This document shows, piece after piece, positions 1 through 11,540 of a stretch of DNA of 64,000 nt (the first letter of the stretch is position 1; every line of letters starts with the position of its first letter). The position numbers and the translations under genes are program-made. Below the pieces are notes generated by a model. That model was not told where the DNA came from, made no database searches, and saw only the letters and a program-made list of their open reading frames with translations. Source of the DNA: Alitta virens (Eukaryota; Annelida; Polychaeta; Phyllodocida; Nereididae); contig OW028573.1 in NCBI GenBank assembly GCA_932294295.1, forward strand, positions 52,484,329-52,548,328, in the 5' to 3' direction.

Positions 1-3000
1 TCCTGCAGCTGCTTGGGCTCTTGTGTACTCATTATTCAGTGAGGGCAACTGGACAGTTGGGCAGGTAACAACTTCATACAGGTGATGGTCATCCAGTTGC
101 AGCTGCAGAGAACAGCACAATGATTTAGCAGGCAGCTGCCACCGTTATTGCGGCAGGGCGTTGGTCTCTGTAGTTTTCTGTATTCATCTAATTACTAGAG
201 CGTTGGGAACCAGTTGGGTGGACCAACAGGACACAAAACAATGATGGAGCAGCTCAGCAGTGGCAAGTGATGATTCCGCCTAATTGATGACGTATCACCC
301 TAGTTTTGACAAAATGATGAGCAGGTGGCCTCTCCCTTCATCTTTTCATCTGACCATAAGTGCAGCATCGTGAGATGCTCCCATAATTAACATAATGAAG
401 TACTTTCTCACTATGTGATTACCTGTAAGTAGTAGCATCTTGAGGTTACTGCCGGTGATGGCGATGCTATGTAGTTGATAATCAACCTCCCTTCTCCTGG
501 GCCCTATAATACAGACCCTAACCTGCAGATCGAGCGCCTGGCATTTAGACAAAGCGGTATAGAAGGCACAAGCAACGTTCAGGTTTAAAGAACAATAGAC
601 TTCAGAGAGTTGCGCATCAAAGGTGTACCTGCTGGGGGTGCCTTTGATGTCAGAGGAGGGGGCTGGGGAGACCCTGCAAAGGCCAGTTTCCAATTGACTC
701 GGGTTTCCTGGCCCTTTTGTTCCTCTTTACTGAGTTTCCTGCGCCATCATCTTCAATTCGACTTTATAGAGAGGCACGGGTCAGAGCAGTGAATGGAAAC
801 CTCTTCAAATTCCCAATCCTATCTCTGGTTTGTAGCTTGACCACCGCCCACCTTTAGTCAGTTCATGGGGAGACGTGAATTATATATAAGCAACATGGCA
901 ATTGACCTTTGCATCCTATATTCGACCCTCTCTTAGGGACACTTTGGATTTTGTGGCTGGATCTTAGCACCACAGAAAGGGCTTTGAGTGCATGAAGCCT
1001 TGTACAGTCTAAATAAATATGAGGGGGGACCTTCGCAAATCGTCTTGATTTGTAAATTTATCCAGCTTAGGCGAAATTGCGTAACGCAACATTCGAGTAG
1101 CCTGTCTTGTTATTTTCATAGATTCTGTGTACATGTATCAGGCTACAGTGTAATTTTCTATCTCCTTTTCACTCAATAGATGAACATGATACGCCAAGCC
1201 AAGTGTGGTCCATTGCTTTTGTATTTCTTGTGTGTTTACTCCAACGAAGTTTTATTTGATCTTGCACCAAATCAGCCCTGAGCATTCAAACCAATAAGAT
1301 TTCCTCCATGGCCCCGAGAAGCAAAGAGAGAACCAAGTCATCCGCACCTGGGGATGGCTTATTAAAAGCAGAAACGTGTTCCTGCCTGTTGCTGTTATTC
1401 TCCATTACTTCTCAATCCTTTTTCCGATCGCCTAATAATTAGTCCCGCTGATATTCTTTATGGCGTGGTTGTTAAAAGTGAGCTCAAATTACCAGCACTT
1501 AATTGGATTTTCCGTAAATTTTCTGCTTGTGAGAAATCCCTGACAGAAGTTATCTTTGGCGCGAAGGACACTTCTTGTGCCGTCTTCTCCCAGTAACCGT
1601 GGAGCTCACGAGAAACCGCCATCTGCAAAGCGGCCAAGGACGCATCCCTGTCACTTTCGCCATCCCTGCAGCTGCAACATCAGCCCCTGCAGCCTGCATC
1701 TTCCTGCAGCTAGGCCATGCCAGACTTCCTTTTATGAAGCAAGAAGTTAGTAAAACTCTATGGAGACTATATGAAAGTACCTGTGTACTTTTCCTGAAAT
1801 GCATTCTCCATGCATAGTGATTAGTTACGCCTTAAATGTGAACACAGACTTTCCCACCGCGATTGAAATAAAAGAAGCTGACACACCTTCCATTTGACTA
1901 CATGGGTGGCTGGTTTTTCTGAGAATATGCTGCAATATTAAAGCTTTTGCAACATTTAAGTATTTTCTATGTGCGCAGTGACCGAAGTTGGTAAACTCTA
2001 TATAAGATATGTAAGACCGTATTCACTAGCTTTCTTTTATATGTGTTAAGTTCTATTTTGAAATACAAGTTTTAAAACAGTAAGTTGCGGTAATATTGCC
2101 TCGAGTGCTGCTTGGTTATTGCGCTTAAAAGCCAATGGTGACCTAAGGTGTGCTCTCGCTTTGCCTTGGCCGCACTGAAAATGAGAAAGCTCTCTCTTAG
2201 GAAACTGTCAGCACGCATGAAGACCTTTGTGAGAGTGGCGACACTCTGACATCAAGGGTTCACTGTATCAGTTTCAGCAATAAGAAGAAAACCATTAAAT
2301 TTACGCTTCTACTGCTGATGCTGCTGGTGGTGGATGCTAGTGATGCTGGTGATGTTGTAGTATATGGCAGAGAGTGGCATGACATGCTTTTATGCGATGT
2401 CAAAGTGTGAAAGAGGGAAAGAAGAAACACAGCGTGAATGGCCAGGGATGACAGGTGTCATGAAATCACGAACAGTCACTGTAGTATTGTGACCTATTGG
2501 GATCGCGCATAAGACAGCAGCAGCAGCAGCAGCAGCAGAAGCAGCAGCAGAAGCAGCAATAGTAGCTGCAGCATCCACCACCGTTTGATAAAAATCCCCT
2601 CTTTCCCCTGTTATCGCCTGCTCTCTTTAATGCTAATTCCTCCCGATCTTTTCTTTTGATCTGATCGGAGATGCTCTAGCTGTCTTGATCAATAGGATCG
2701 TCGGACTTATTCGGATGAAGCACAATGTCTTTTGACAATGATAATCCATGTCATGGATGCGTTGAAAGCATGATATCAAATTAACATGAGACATGGTTGC
2801 ATGTTAGGCTGCATGTGGAATCATGTAACACATGTACAAAATGTGTCAGCATACATTAATTCACGATGCTATTCATGTTATATCTAGGGTATATTCTCAG
2901 TAGATTCATATTAATCACGTTTGAACGATTTTCATTTACTCAGTTATTGAGGTATCATACTTATTGAATGACATCTCATACACAATTCCATGTTACTATT

Positions 3001-3218
3001 TCCACATTTCCACAAAATTTGGAAGTCTACACATATTGCCACACTGTTAATGCTTTACTTCCAGGGTTAGTTTAAATGATTGCAGACATGCACCACATTT
3101 AACACTTTATATATTACGTTTACATGTACATACATATGACATGTACATATTTTTAATGCAATTTGTATACATTTGAATAGATGTTGTAAAGTACAAAAAG
3201 TCCTTGAATTTTTTTCAG
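1..3218 (+). other. Upstream non-coding DNA (probable intron)
   Basis: No exon recognised. The region holds the CAG/AAG array at 2515-2574 and ordinary mixed sequence. Frames of 60 to 115 codons here show no recognisable domain. Confidence 0.6.
2515..2574 (+). repeat. CAG/AAG trinucleotide array
   Basis: Eight perfect CAG units, then a mixed CAG/AAG tail ending in GCAATAGTAGCTGCAGC. Confidence 0.9.
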
Positions 3219-3242
3219 AATCCGGTTCCAATCAGCGACCAG
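3219..3242 (+). CDS. Candidate 24-nt microexon upstream of RRM2
   Basis: A run of seven T plus CAG is followed exactly 24 nt later by CCAG|GTAAGA, so both splice sites are close to consensus. Read in phase 1, as the RRM2 exon requires, it gives (x)aa-SGSNQRP-g and the final g restores the Glu codon that opens the RRM2 exon. Insertion would give a linker like [16 protein letters not shown] between RRM1 and RRM2. Vertebrate CELF4 also carries extra residues in that linker before the DRKLFVG motif (family knowledge). The exon is 24.7 kb from the next recognised exon. No transcript evidence is available, so this is an inference from splice sites, phase and position. Confidence 0.35.
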
Positions 3243-5302
3243 GTAAGACAAGAAACATTCAACACACGAAGAAAACAAACACCACCTTCACCCAACAAAT
3301 TGAGCATAATGAGGATTTAGTTGTGATTGCATGGCACTCAGAAAGATATTTCCTACTTTAGCTAAACTAGTAAAAGAAATTGCATAGTGATACAACAGAA
3401 CCTAATGACTTGGAAACTGAACTCCAGATGACGTCAAGTGAATCTAGGTCTCCCATTGGTTGAGATTCTGCCCTAGCCAAAGGGAGTCGTCAATTTATAT
3501 GGCGTCCTCAAGATTACAGTTTCCTAGTTATTGGCGTTCTAGTGTAACATTTGGGATACAGATTGGCACTCAATTGAATTTCACCTAATGTCTGGCATAA
3601 CCAGACTCATCATTTATTAGAAAAATTGGAACTGAGTGAAACAGTATAGTTTCACTTGCAGTGGCGTATGGGAGGTGAAGAAGGGTATTGATGTTTCAGC
3701 AGCCTGTCATGATGTGATTTTACAGCGATTTCTGTGCCCATAGGGAATTTAAATTTTACAAATGATTGGTCTGCAAGTAAATCCCCTTGATGCGCTCCTG
3801 TCCACCTCGTTTGGTCATTCAGAATGAAACTAATTTCACCTCCCTGAACTACATCTTTTGCAATATAGATGCAGGTTGACCTAGTTTTGATAGAATATTA
3901 ATCCGAACTTTCCATTTTGTGCAAGTGTTAACAGGTGAGGTTAATATGGCACTATTTAGTTTGACAATGACAAGTGAATGTCAAATAGGAGTGTCAAGTA
4001 GATTTACATTTTTTTGCATGGGAATGCTATAGGTTGCATCGTAGATAATAATTACCTTTTTTTTTTATTATTGTAGAAGATTTTTTTTTTTAACATCTGA
4101 CCTTTTCAAAGTGACATGTGAAATAGTAGAAATGACATGTGGATTTGCAGACAACATCCATTATTTTTTTAATAATCGTGACACTTTTTATTCACAAACA
4201 TGTAACAAGTCAAAGTTGTAAATTATTTATGAAATAGCTGAATGTATTTAGTTGCTGTATGACAGTGTTATATTCGCGTTGTTTTTTTGCCTTTGTATTA
4301 CTTTAATATGTATTTTACTGTCTGTGTGTGCTATTCATACAGGTCTCTATAAATAGGAATGCCACAAATGAGATCAGTAGATTGAATGGCATTAACGAGA
4401 CCTGAACATCAAATGACATTAATAAAGGCCAGATGTAGCCGGGTCTGGCTTGATGGAAAGGCCGTAGTTTCTGTGAGATAGGCAGATCTGTGTCCAACCA
4501 GGGGAGCTGTGTGCCACTGTGTGGCCAGGGTGATGAGGCAGGGCGAACTCTGCAGCTTTGTCGACCTTTACCATGTGAGGGCATCCATCAGGATGTGTCT
4601 TTCTTTTGTGAGGCATCGACAGGTCTCCGTCTGCTTCACCTTGTAATGACCTGGTAGTTGCTAAGCTAAAAGAAGAAGAAGCAACAATGTCCCCCCGTAT
4701 CACCGCATCTACAGCATCAGCAACAATTCCAAACCCATCACTCTTGCACTCACTCCTCGCCATACAAAATGCACATCCATCCATTCGGTTGGAAGGATGA
4801 GGGTCTGCTGCTGCTGAAGCCTGTAAACTGATGAGATTGCACTGATGCACATTGATGCTATTGTGGGCATCAGCCTGATTGTCATTAATCTAATGTTACC
4901 TGTACCTATGATTGTGTGGTGCGCAACAGTGTCCAATGACAATTAAGGGAGTCCAGATTATCGAGATTAGTTTCCATGTCTTGTAGCTATCAGGATCCAT
5001 AGGTGTCCACTGTCATATGATGTCACGGGACTACTTCATGATTAGGACTTACGTCTCTACAGGACCACACCACAGGCTTGCCTTGCCATGCATAGAAGTT
5101 GATAGAAACAGGGACTTGGGAACATATTATTACACCGGGGACCAGCAACACCTCGTCATATTGTCCGTGAGATTAGTTGTCAGGCAATAAAATGGTGCAT
5201 ACGCAATTTGTCGTCTTTGATTGGTTGTCAGTTGGTCGATGTGGATGGAAGATGTGTGTGTCAGATGGGGGTCTGATTAGTTATCAGGTGGTTGGGAGAG
5301 AT

Positions 5303-5318
5303 GCTGCTGCTGCTGCTG
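5303..5318 (+). repeat. CTG array
   Basis: Five consecutive GCTG-phased CTG units, sense strand. Confidence 0.8.
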
Positions 5319-6081
5319 GCCTGCTCGCAATTTCTTCTGGCACTGCAGTGGGGTCTGCAAGAGTTCCCAGACATAACTCACTGCCTCTGCCAAACGCCCT
5401 CCATAAACTTCCTTAGATCCCCGCCAGCACACAGGCCTCCTTCCCCTCTGTATTTATTTGTGTCCTGCCGGTCCTTTTTGTGCAGGCCATGCCATCCGAG
5501 CGCCTTGTCTTCCTCGGACCTACTTGCTAACACAGTCCATTTTCTCAGGGGACAAAATATTGCCCTATTCGTCTTCCGAATCCCCCTTGTAGGGAAAAAA
5601 CGATGAGCTTATTCTGTGTACACCGGGCCACGCAAATTAGCAGCGGCTGAAAACAAAGGTTCGCAAGAAAATGAAGTGCTCTTGTTTTATAGAACAACAG
5701 CCTTTGGTCCTCCCCTAGATTTGTCCAAGCTGCTCCCGGCTCTTCAAGTCGTGCAACTAGTGGCCGTCTGTCGAATGCAGTTTCAGCAGCTAGTCTGTCA
5801 TCATTTTAGGAAACTAATCCAAGCCATTCTTCACAGTGTTTTTTTCAATAGATTGTCGGACCAGTTTAAACGAAATAGTTTCCATATGTGCGAAGGACCT
5901 ATTTCACATCCATTTTCCAAGTCTGCAGCTTTAATCTCAGTCCACTTTGTGTGTGAATATAAACAAACATTAAAGTATGCAGGCGATATCTTAGCATTTC
6001 TTTCTAATTCTACATCCACTAGCGATGGACTAGATGGGTCACCCATATGAGTATCTATGTGTCTTTTACGAATAGCTATGT

Positions 6082-6095
6082 GTCACCATAGCAAC
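6082..6095. promoter_or_regulatory. RFX X-box match
   Basis: GTCACCATAGCAAC fits the X-box consensus GTNRCC-N(0-3)-RGYAAC with a 2-bp spacer. RFX factors drive ciliary and neuronal genes. Confidence 0.35.
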
Positions 6096-9000
6096 GTATT
6101 AAGTTATTTAGGCTGATAGTCTCCTGGACAAGAAACGGGAAGAAATAGAATGATTGATGGAAAGAAGAAAGTGACGAGGTAGACCTAAGAAAGGAAGATT
6201 GAAAAATGCAGATTTAACAAACGTAATTACAAGTATGAGGGAGGTATTAGCGAGCACACGTGAGATTAGGGCAAATCGCCATTGCAGGGAATATGTGGAA
6301 ATTTGTGGGGGTCTCAGGGGTACATATATTGTGATTAGAGGTTGATGAAGCAAGGCAGCAGATGGAGTCTTGGATGGGGGGAGATGTTGATGTATCAGAG
6401 GCCGGCTAATGGGCGGACTGACAGTGCCACTGGCTTGGAGTGCTGTGTTAATCCTGAGCAGGGCCCTGCAGGCTGGCCGGCCGCACCTGTCACAGGGGAG
6501 CATGATCGAGTGACACTCCACCTCAGCTCATTCCCACTCCTTCCCGGGCACTGACTCAGCCCCCCAGCCCTCCTCTCGGATCCCGGGATTAAGAAACCAG
6601 ATGCCTTCCTCCGTTCCCCACTCGATGCCTGTCATTCTCCCCCCAAAATGCCTCTTAGTTACAACTCATCGAATGCTGAAATAAAACCGAGTAAAGCCTT
6701 GCAAATTCTTTGCAAACTTGACAAAGGTTGGGGAAAGTCTTTGAAGGCTAAACGAAAGAAGAGACGTGCAGAATGCATGCATTGGGCTTGAGCCTGGCTG
6801 GCTCCACTTTGGTGACAAACACCTTCTCCCCTCTGAAGTGTGTTTCCTGCTGGCTGACTTAATGTATTGCCGAAGGCCTGAAATGGAGGTTATGTCACCA
6901 GTTGGTTCTAAAGCAGTGTGGCATCCAGATTGAAGGTCTGTTGAATTTGCCTGTATGCATACATGTAAGTAAGTAATGCTTTAAAGTTTACAACTGGATA
7001 TCAATCAGTGTATTAATTGTAAGGTAGGCGTATAACTAAGTTAAATGCAATAAAATAATTAGGACTGAAACAGCTCGGGTGGCGATGAAGCAGTCTCAGT
7101 TGTAGTTTGGCCAAACAAAATAACAATTTAATGAATCTTGAAACGTACTTCCGACAGTGTCTTATTTAATGCTCCACGCTGCAGAGGACACATTTAATTA
7201 TTACTTCATTGTGTGCAACGTACGAAGCACAAGTGTGTCACTGCAGCAAATTATGAAATCTGCTCGACTGTGACAGCCACAAGAGACTTAATTTAGCATG
7301 TCCCTTGTTATTTTGGGCTGGTAATTTTTAAAAGTGCATTTTGTGTGTCCATTAGTAATGGTCCATTGGGAGGCTCACTAAAACAACCTGTTTTGTATGA
7401 AATGTGTAAAGAAATTGGGCCATCCACTTTTGCAAGGGGGCTAAATTCATTTGCAGAGGCTGAGGCACCGACCGACCGGTTTTACCCCTTTTCACATAAT
7501 TCAATGATTTAGAACTGGGCAGCTGGGGGGAAATGGAATAAGTTGGATCTTTGGGCAAACCAGAAAATCATGTTGCCGGTAGCAGCTAGACTGAAATATG
7601 TCGGGGCTAATGACACGGACGGGCCAAGGTCCAGAGCAGGAAATTGATTTCTCTGTCGCCGAGATGATGCTAAGATGATGTGGAGGTTGTGTCAACAAGT
7701 GCTGGGTTTCTCAGCTGCTCGATTACTGATATGCTGATAATCAGGCTTCAAGCTGCTATCATGGCAGTCGCCCCCAGCATCCCTCTGACCCTTTGATACC
7801 TTTGCCCAATCTCCGCATCTACAGTCTCAGCAGCGGCAGCAGCCAGCATCTCTAGCCTCGTCAAGTACGATGCTAGCAACGCCAAAGACCAGTGTGATCT
7901 CTGGTGGCCCAAGACCCCACCGAGACCACCTCTGATTCCAATCAACCAAAGCATTGTTACTATGGCGTTGCAGATTAGCACTCCTCGTGATATTGTTTTG
8001 GTGGAAATATATTGCAAATTACTTGCACCTGAACCTTGGCTAGGCTTTTCTTTCACATCATGAATCAAGGTGTGTCACAATTTGACATGAAACGATTATG
8101 GAATACATTACAACAAACAATCATCTCTATTGCCACTTAATTCCTGTCTGTAATGTTAGCATGATATCATTTGTCTGGCATTCTATGTTCAGTTGGAATT
8201 TTGAAACGGGTCAGTTAGAATTTAGCAACCGGAAAAACAGATGAATAATCCAGGAATAAGAAAAACAATTTGATGAGGGCAACACTTTTTAGATTGAAAA
8301 ATTTACACCATTCGCACAATTACCAGAACTAGACATAATATTATCCTGCACTGACCAAGCAACAGGACCACACAGGCCAATGGTCAGTCCCATTTGCTTG
8401 ACTGATAAGGTCTTTGTGCAGTTGCAAAAAGAGCTGATAAGAGTCCAGTCTATTAGCCATATCTACACACACAATATGATGCTGTCTGTGACTTAGCTAT
8501 CTGGTGAATAGAATAACAGAATCTGATGCTGACCAATATTAGGTCCACGACAATGGTACACCTGCAGTATATGCTGAAGAACCTTCCCCTCTGGCTAATA
8601 ATGTGCTCACATTTCTTTGTTGGGATGGTCTACCTACACAAATGCATCTCACCAATATACGTAGAATGAGAGAGCTTACAGTTCTATAGTATTTTGCATA
8701 TAGACCACATATCAGTTTCCAGTCCTATGTCCTATGTCGTAGGAGAACTGTTTCTTTTGGAAAAATATGGTAGAGTTAGTATGATCCAAGGTATAGACAG
8801 TGTGTATTGTTTGAGTGATGTATTTGAAAGACTTGAAAGGTACTGTAATAGTATTATTAATGTTTTTATTGCAAAAATTCAGTATCTGTTCTGCTGAGAT
8901 TGACACGTTTCATTGTCGTAGAATGTAACAAGATTTATTACAGCAATTACGAACTGCATTGCCATATATAATTCAATACCTATGTGTGTTTTAATATCTC

Positions 9001-9209
9001 ACGAGGGTAGCCGGTCTTGTGTATGTGTATATAGGGGATGGGTGATATGCTGCTGGTGTTTTCATCCTGAGGCAGAATGATGTGAAGTGCCTTGGGCGGG
9101 GACATGTAAGCAAAAGTGTCCCCAAACCATCTTGGACAGTGCGCTTTAGAGTGAGCACCTGTGACCAAGCAGTCCTTGCTCCTTGATGCATTGACACACA
9201 CGTGTGACT

Positions 9210-9256
9210 AGCAGCAGCAGCATCAGCAGCAACAGCAGCAACAGCAGCAGCAGTAG
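9210..9256 (+). repeat. CAG/CAT/CAA array
   Basis: An interrupted CAG array. The Ser- or Cys-rich frames that run through it on both strands are by-products of the repeat. Confidence 0.88.
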
Positions 9257-9897
9257 CCACTCAGCCTGCCATGGCTATGAATCATGCATGAACACATGGC
9301 CACCGTCCCTCTTGGAGACCTATTTCTTGTCACCGCTGTTCTGCCCCCTAATGTGTTTGGCCCGTGATTACCACCGTCTTGGACCTTTTTCCCCTCAAAC
9401 GACTGCAGCCTCAAATGTGCCTACATGTCCTCTGAGGTCATTCAACAAGTTTCCAGAAAGTGGGCCTATAACTCGCAACTTTTAAAGGTCGCCTGTCTTC
9501 GCCTCTTCATTGTTTGCCCTGCCAGCTAGTCAGTTCTCTTGAGAAGGCAAAATAAAGCGGACTGCAGTTTCTTTAATCGATGTTGGTTTTTAACCTGGCC
9601 TCGTGGGGTCATGGGTCCATTACCTGTAAGATCAAAAAGAATCTTTGCTTAGTCCCTGAGCGAGGGACATTTGCAGTGCCTGTCAGAGCAAATCAAGCGC
9701 AGCTGAAACCACACTCAGACAGCGAACAGGGAACCACTCTACAACAGCCCCCCTCACTTATCTATAGCCGCACCCACACCGAGCATGAAGTAACATCAAG
9801 TATTTCTGGTGCTGACGGTTGATGCCTCTGCCACTGACTGTTGCATTAGCTTGGTAAATATTGAACATGGAGGGAGGGCAGGGGTGGATGTAAAGGG

Positions 9898-9942
9898 CTG
9901 CTGATGCTGCCGCTGATGCTGCCGCTGATGCTGCTGCTGATG
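9898..9942 (+). repeat. CTG/ATG 12-bp tandem repeat
   Basis: CTGATGCTGCCG is repeated as a 12-mer, then CTG/ATG units follow. Confidence 0.88.
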
Positions 9943-11444
9943 CAAGATGGCCAAGGGATGAACCTGCCACTGATGGTTTTTCACCTAAGGTCAGCTGCAG
10001 CCACTTGGGCTCTTCACAGTTCACACAGTGCTAGCGCAGGGCTTGTTGCGGCAGGACAGGCACCGCACTGGCTGGTCGCAAACTGTGGAATTGTTAAGTG
10101 CAAAGGCATAGGCCAAGACACGGGCGTTTGTATAGGGAGCGACTGACAAACTACCTAGACAGATGACCAGGCTGGACTTCAGAGCAGAAGCCAACCTTTG
10201 CTGAAATGAGCGATTGGTCTTGGGCGATGAGTCATTGACCTCCCAACCCTTTGCACTATGAAGTGAAGGAACCTGTCTGCTCCAACTCTTCCTCTGCTAT
10301 GTGATCTTCAATATAGACCCACAATGCTATATTTAGATTCCGATCTCCTTTAATCGCATAATGTAATGTTAAATTACCCCCGATTCTGAAAATGCGTTTT
10401 TCTGGACTCAATGGTCGTGATGTACACATGACAGGCTTCTCAGATGGTTGCATAAATATATCATTTAATATGAAATGATATGATTCATATTGCTCCAACT
10501 GAACTAAAATCTGATTCACATTTTCAAGCTTGTTGTGAAGTTTATTTCTTTCTAACAAAGCCCTGACTATTGATCACACAAATCCATGATTCATCATCAT
10601 CATGCGAGTTGGGAAATATTACAGATTGTGGTTGATGCGAATACAATTAGAATTGTATTGAAAGTTGCAGGCTCCCTCTTCTCCATTTTGTCCTGTGGGT
10701 AGGAGAAGTTTTGGGTTTCACATTAAACAGACGCCGTTTCTTATGTTGGTTAATGACAAGCCCTTCAGACTCGCATTTTGGCTTGGATTGCCATCCCAAT
10801 GAAAGAGGGCCGTTGATCACGCAAGCAAATGGGGCGTCATGTGACCACCACATCACATAACCACTGTCGTCACCTGACCAGGGAGATGCTGAATTTATAT
10901 TACATGGCTGTGACACGTCTGAACAAGCACTCAAAACGCAGGGAACACCAGGATGGTAGATCTGCTGCAACAGGTGGACTTTGGCAGACGAGTGGCTGGT
11001 GCAAATGGGTCTCATGGAGGCATAGAATCACGACTGTCACTAGAGAGTCAAAGCCCACCGAGTGTCAGTGTCTGGGGATGAGGGACAGCTTAGTTTGTTT
11101 GAAATGAAGCAAATGACAAGGCTGGTCTGTGGATGACAGTGGGGTTGATGGAGATAATGGGGAGAGACAGGTCGGGAGGGAGGTCATTCGTAACTGTTGA
11201 TGAACTTGCAGCATGTCTTTGGTCGTTATGGCCACATGTTCAGGTGTAGGAGCATGAATACCTGGCGGAGAAGGCAGTAATGAAGGTGGCGAAAGCAAGA
11301 CGACCTGGCTGCCTTGCAATCGACCCTTGCTTTATGACCCTTGGATGCCAATCCCGAGGAAATGACGAGAAGGCATGCTAGGCTACCGTCTGCTGCACTA
11401 GTGTGTTTGGCTCCAAGAAGCTAGCCCACTAACGACACCCCTCA

Positions 11445-11533
11445 CGCACCCCCTGGCGGTGCCCCCTACGTCGTGACGTCACGAAAACCACTTCCGGTGG
11501 CCCTGTACAAGGTCACGTGCGTATCTGCGCATG
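11445..11533. promoter_or_regulatory. Promoter-like motif cluster (CTCF-like, CRE, ETS, E-box, NRF1-like)
   Basis: In 90 bp: GCACCCCCTGGCGGTGCC (CTCF-core-like), a full CRE TGACGTCA (11474-11481), ACTTCCGG (ETS, 11490-11497), GGTCACGTG with an E-box CACGTG (11514-11519) and TGCGCATG (NRF1-like half, 11526-11533). The patch is CpG-rich relative to its surroundings. This combination is typical of TATA-less promoters in animals. No coding exon follows closely, so an alternative first exon or an enhancer is possible. Confidence 0.45.
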
Positions 11534-11540
11534 GTCTCTC

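Larger units (their letters stand above)
3243..11444 (+). other. Probable intron, segment 2
   Basis: Contains the CTG and CAG arrays at 5303, 9210 and 9898 and the X-box match at 6082. T-rich runs lie near 4060-4175. No RRM1 codons were found on reading for GQIPR-, MNRPIQVKP- or SESRG-like sequence. Confidence 0.55.

Noticed and set aside
4419..4850. 143-codon minus-strand frame
   Set aside because: Unrecognised composition, no start or promoter support, lies in probable intron.
5616..6050. 144-codon frame
   Set aside because: No family resemblance, no splice or promoter context, chance length.
9204..9485. Ser-rich and Cys-rich frames around the CAG array
   Set aside because: Homopolymer peptides are translations of the repeat in different frames.
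9690..9736. LKPHSDSEQG peptide, faintly like the CELF linker VKPADSESRG
   Set aside because: The linker is nearly invariant in the family. This match is too poor, has no proper splice sites, and lies downstream of the microexon that should follow it.
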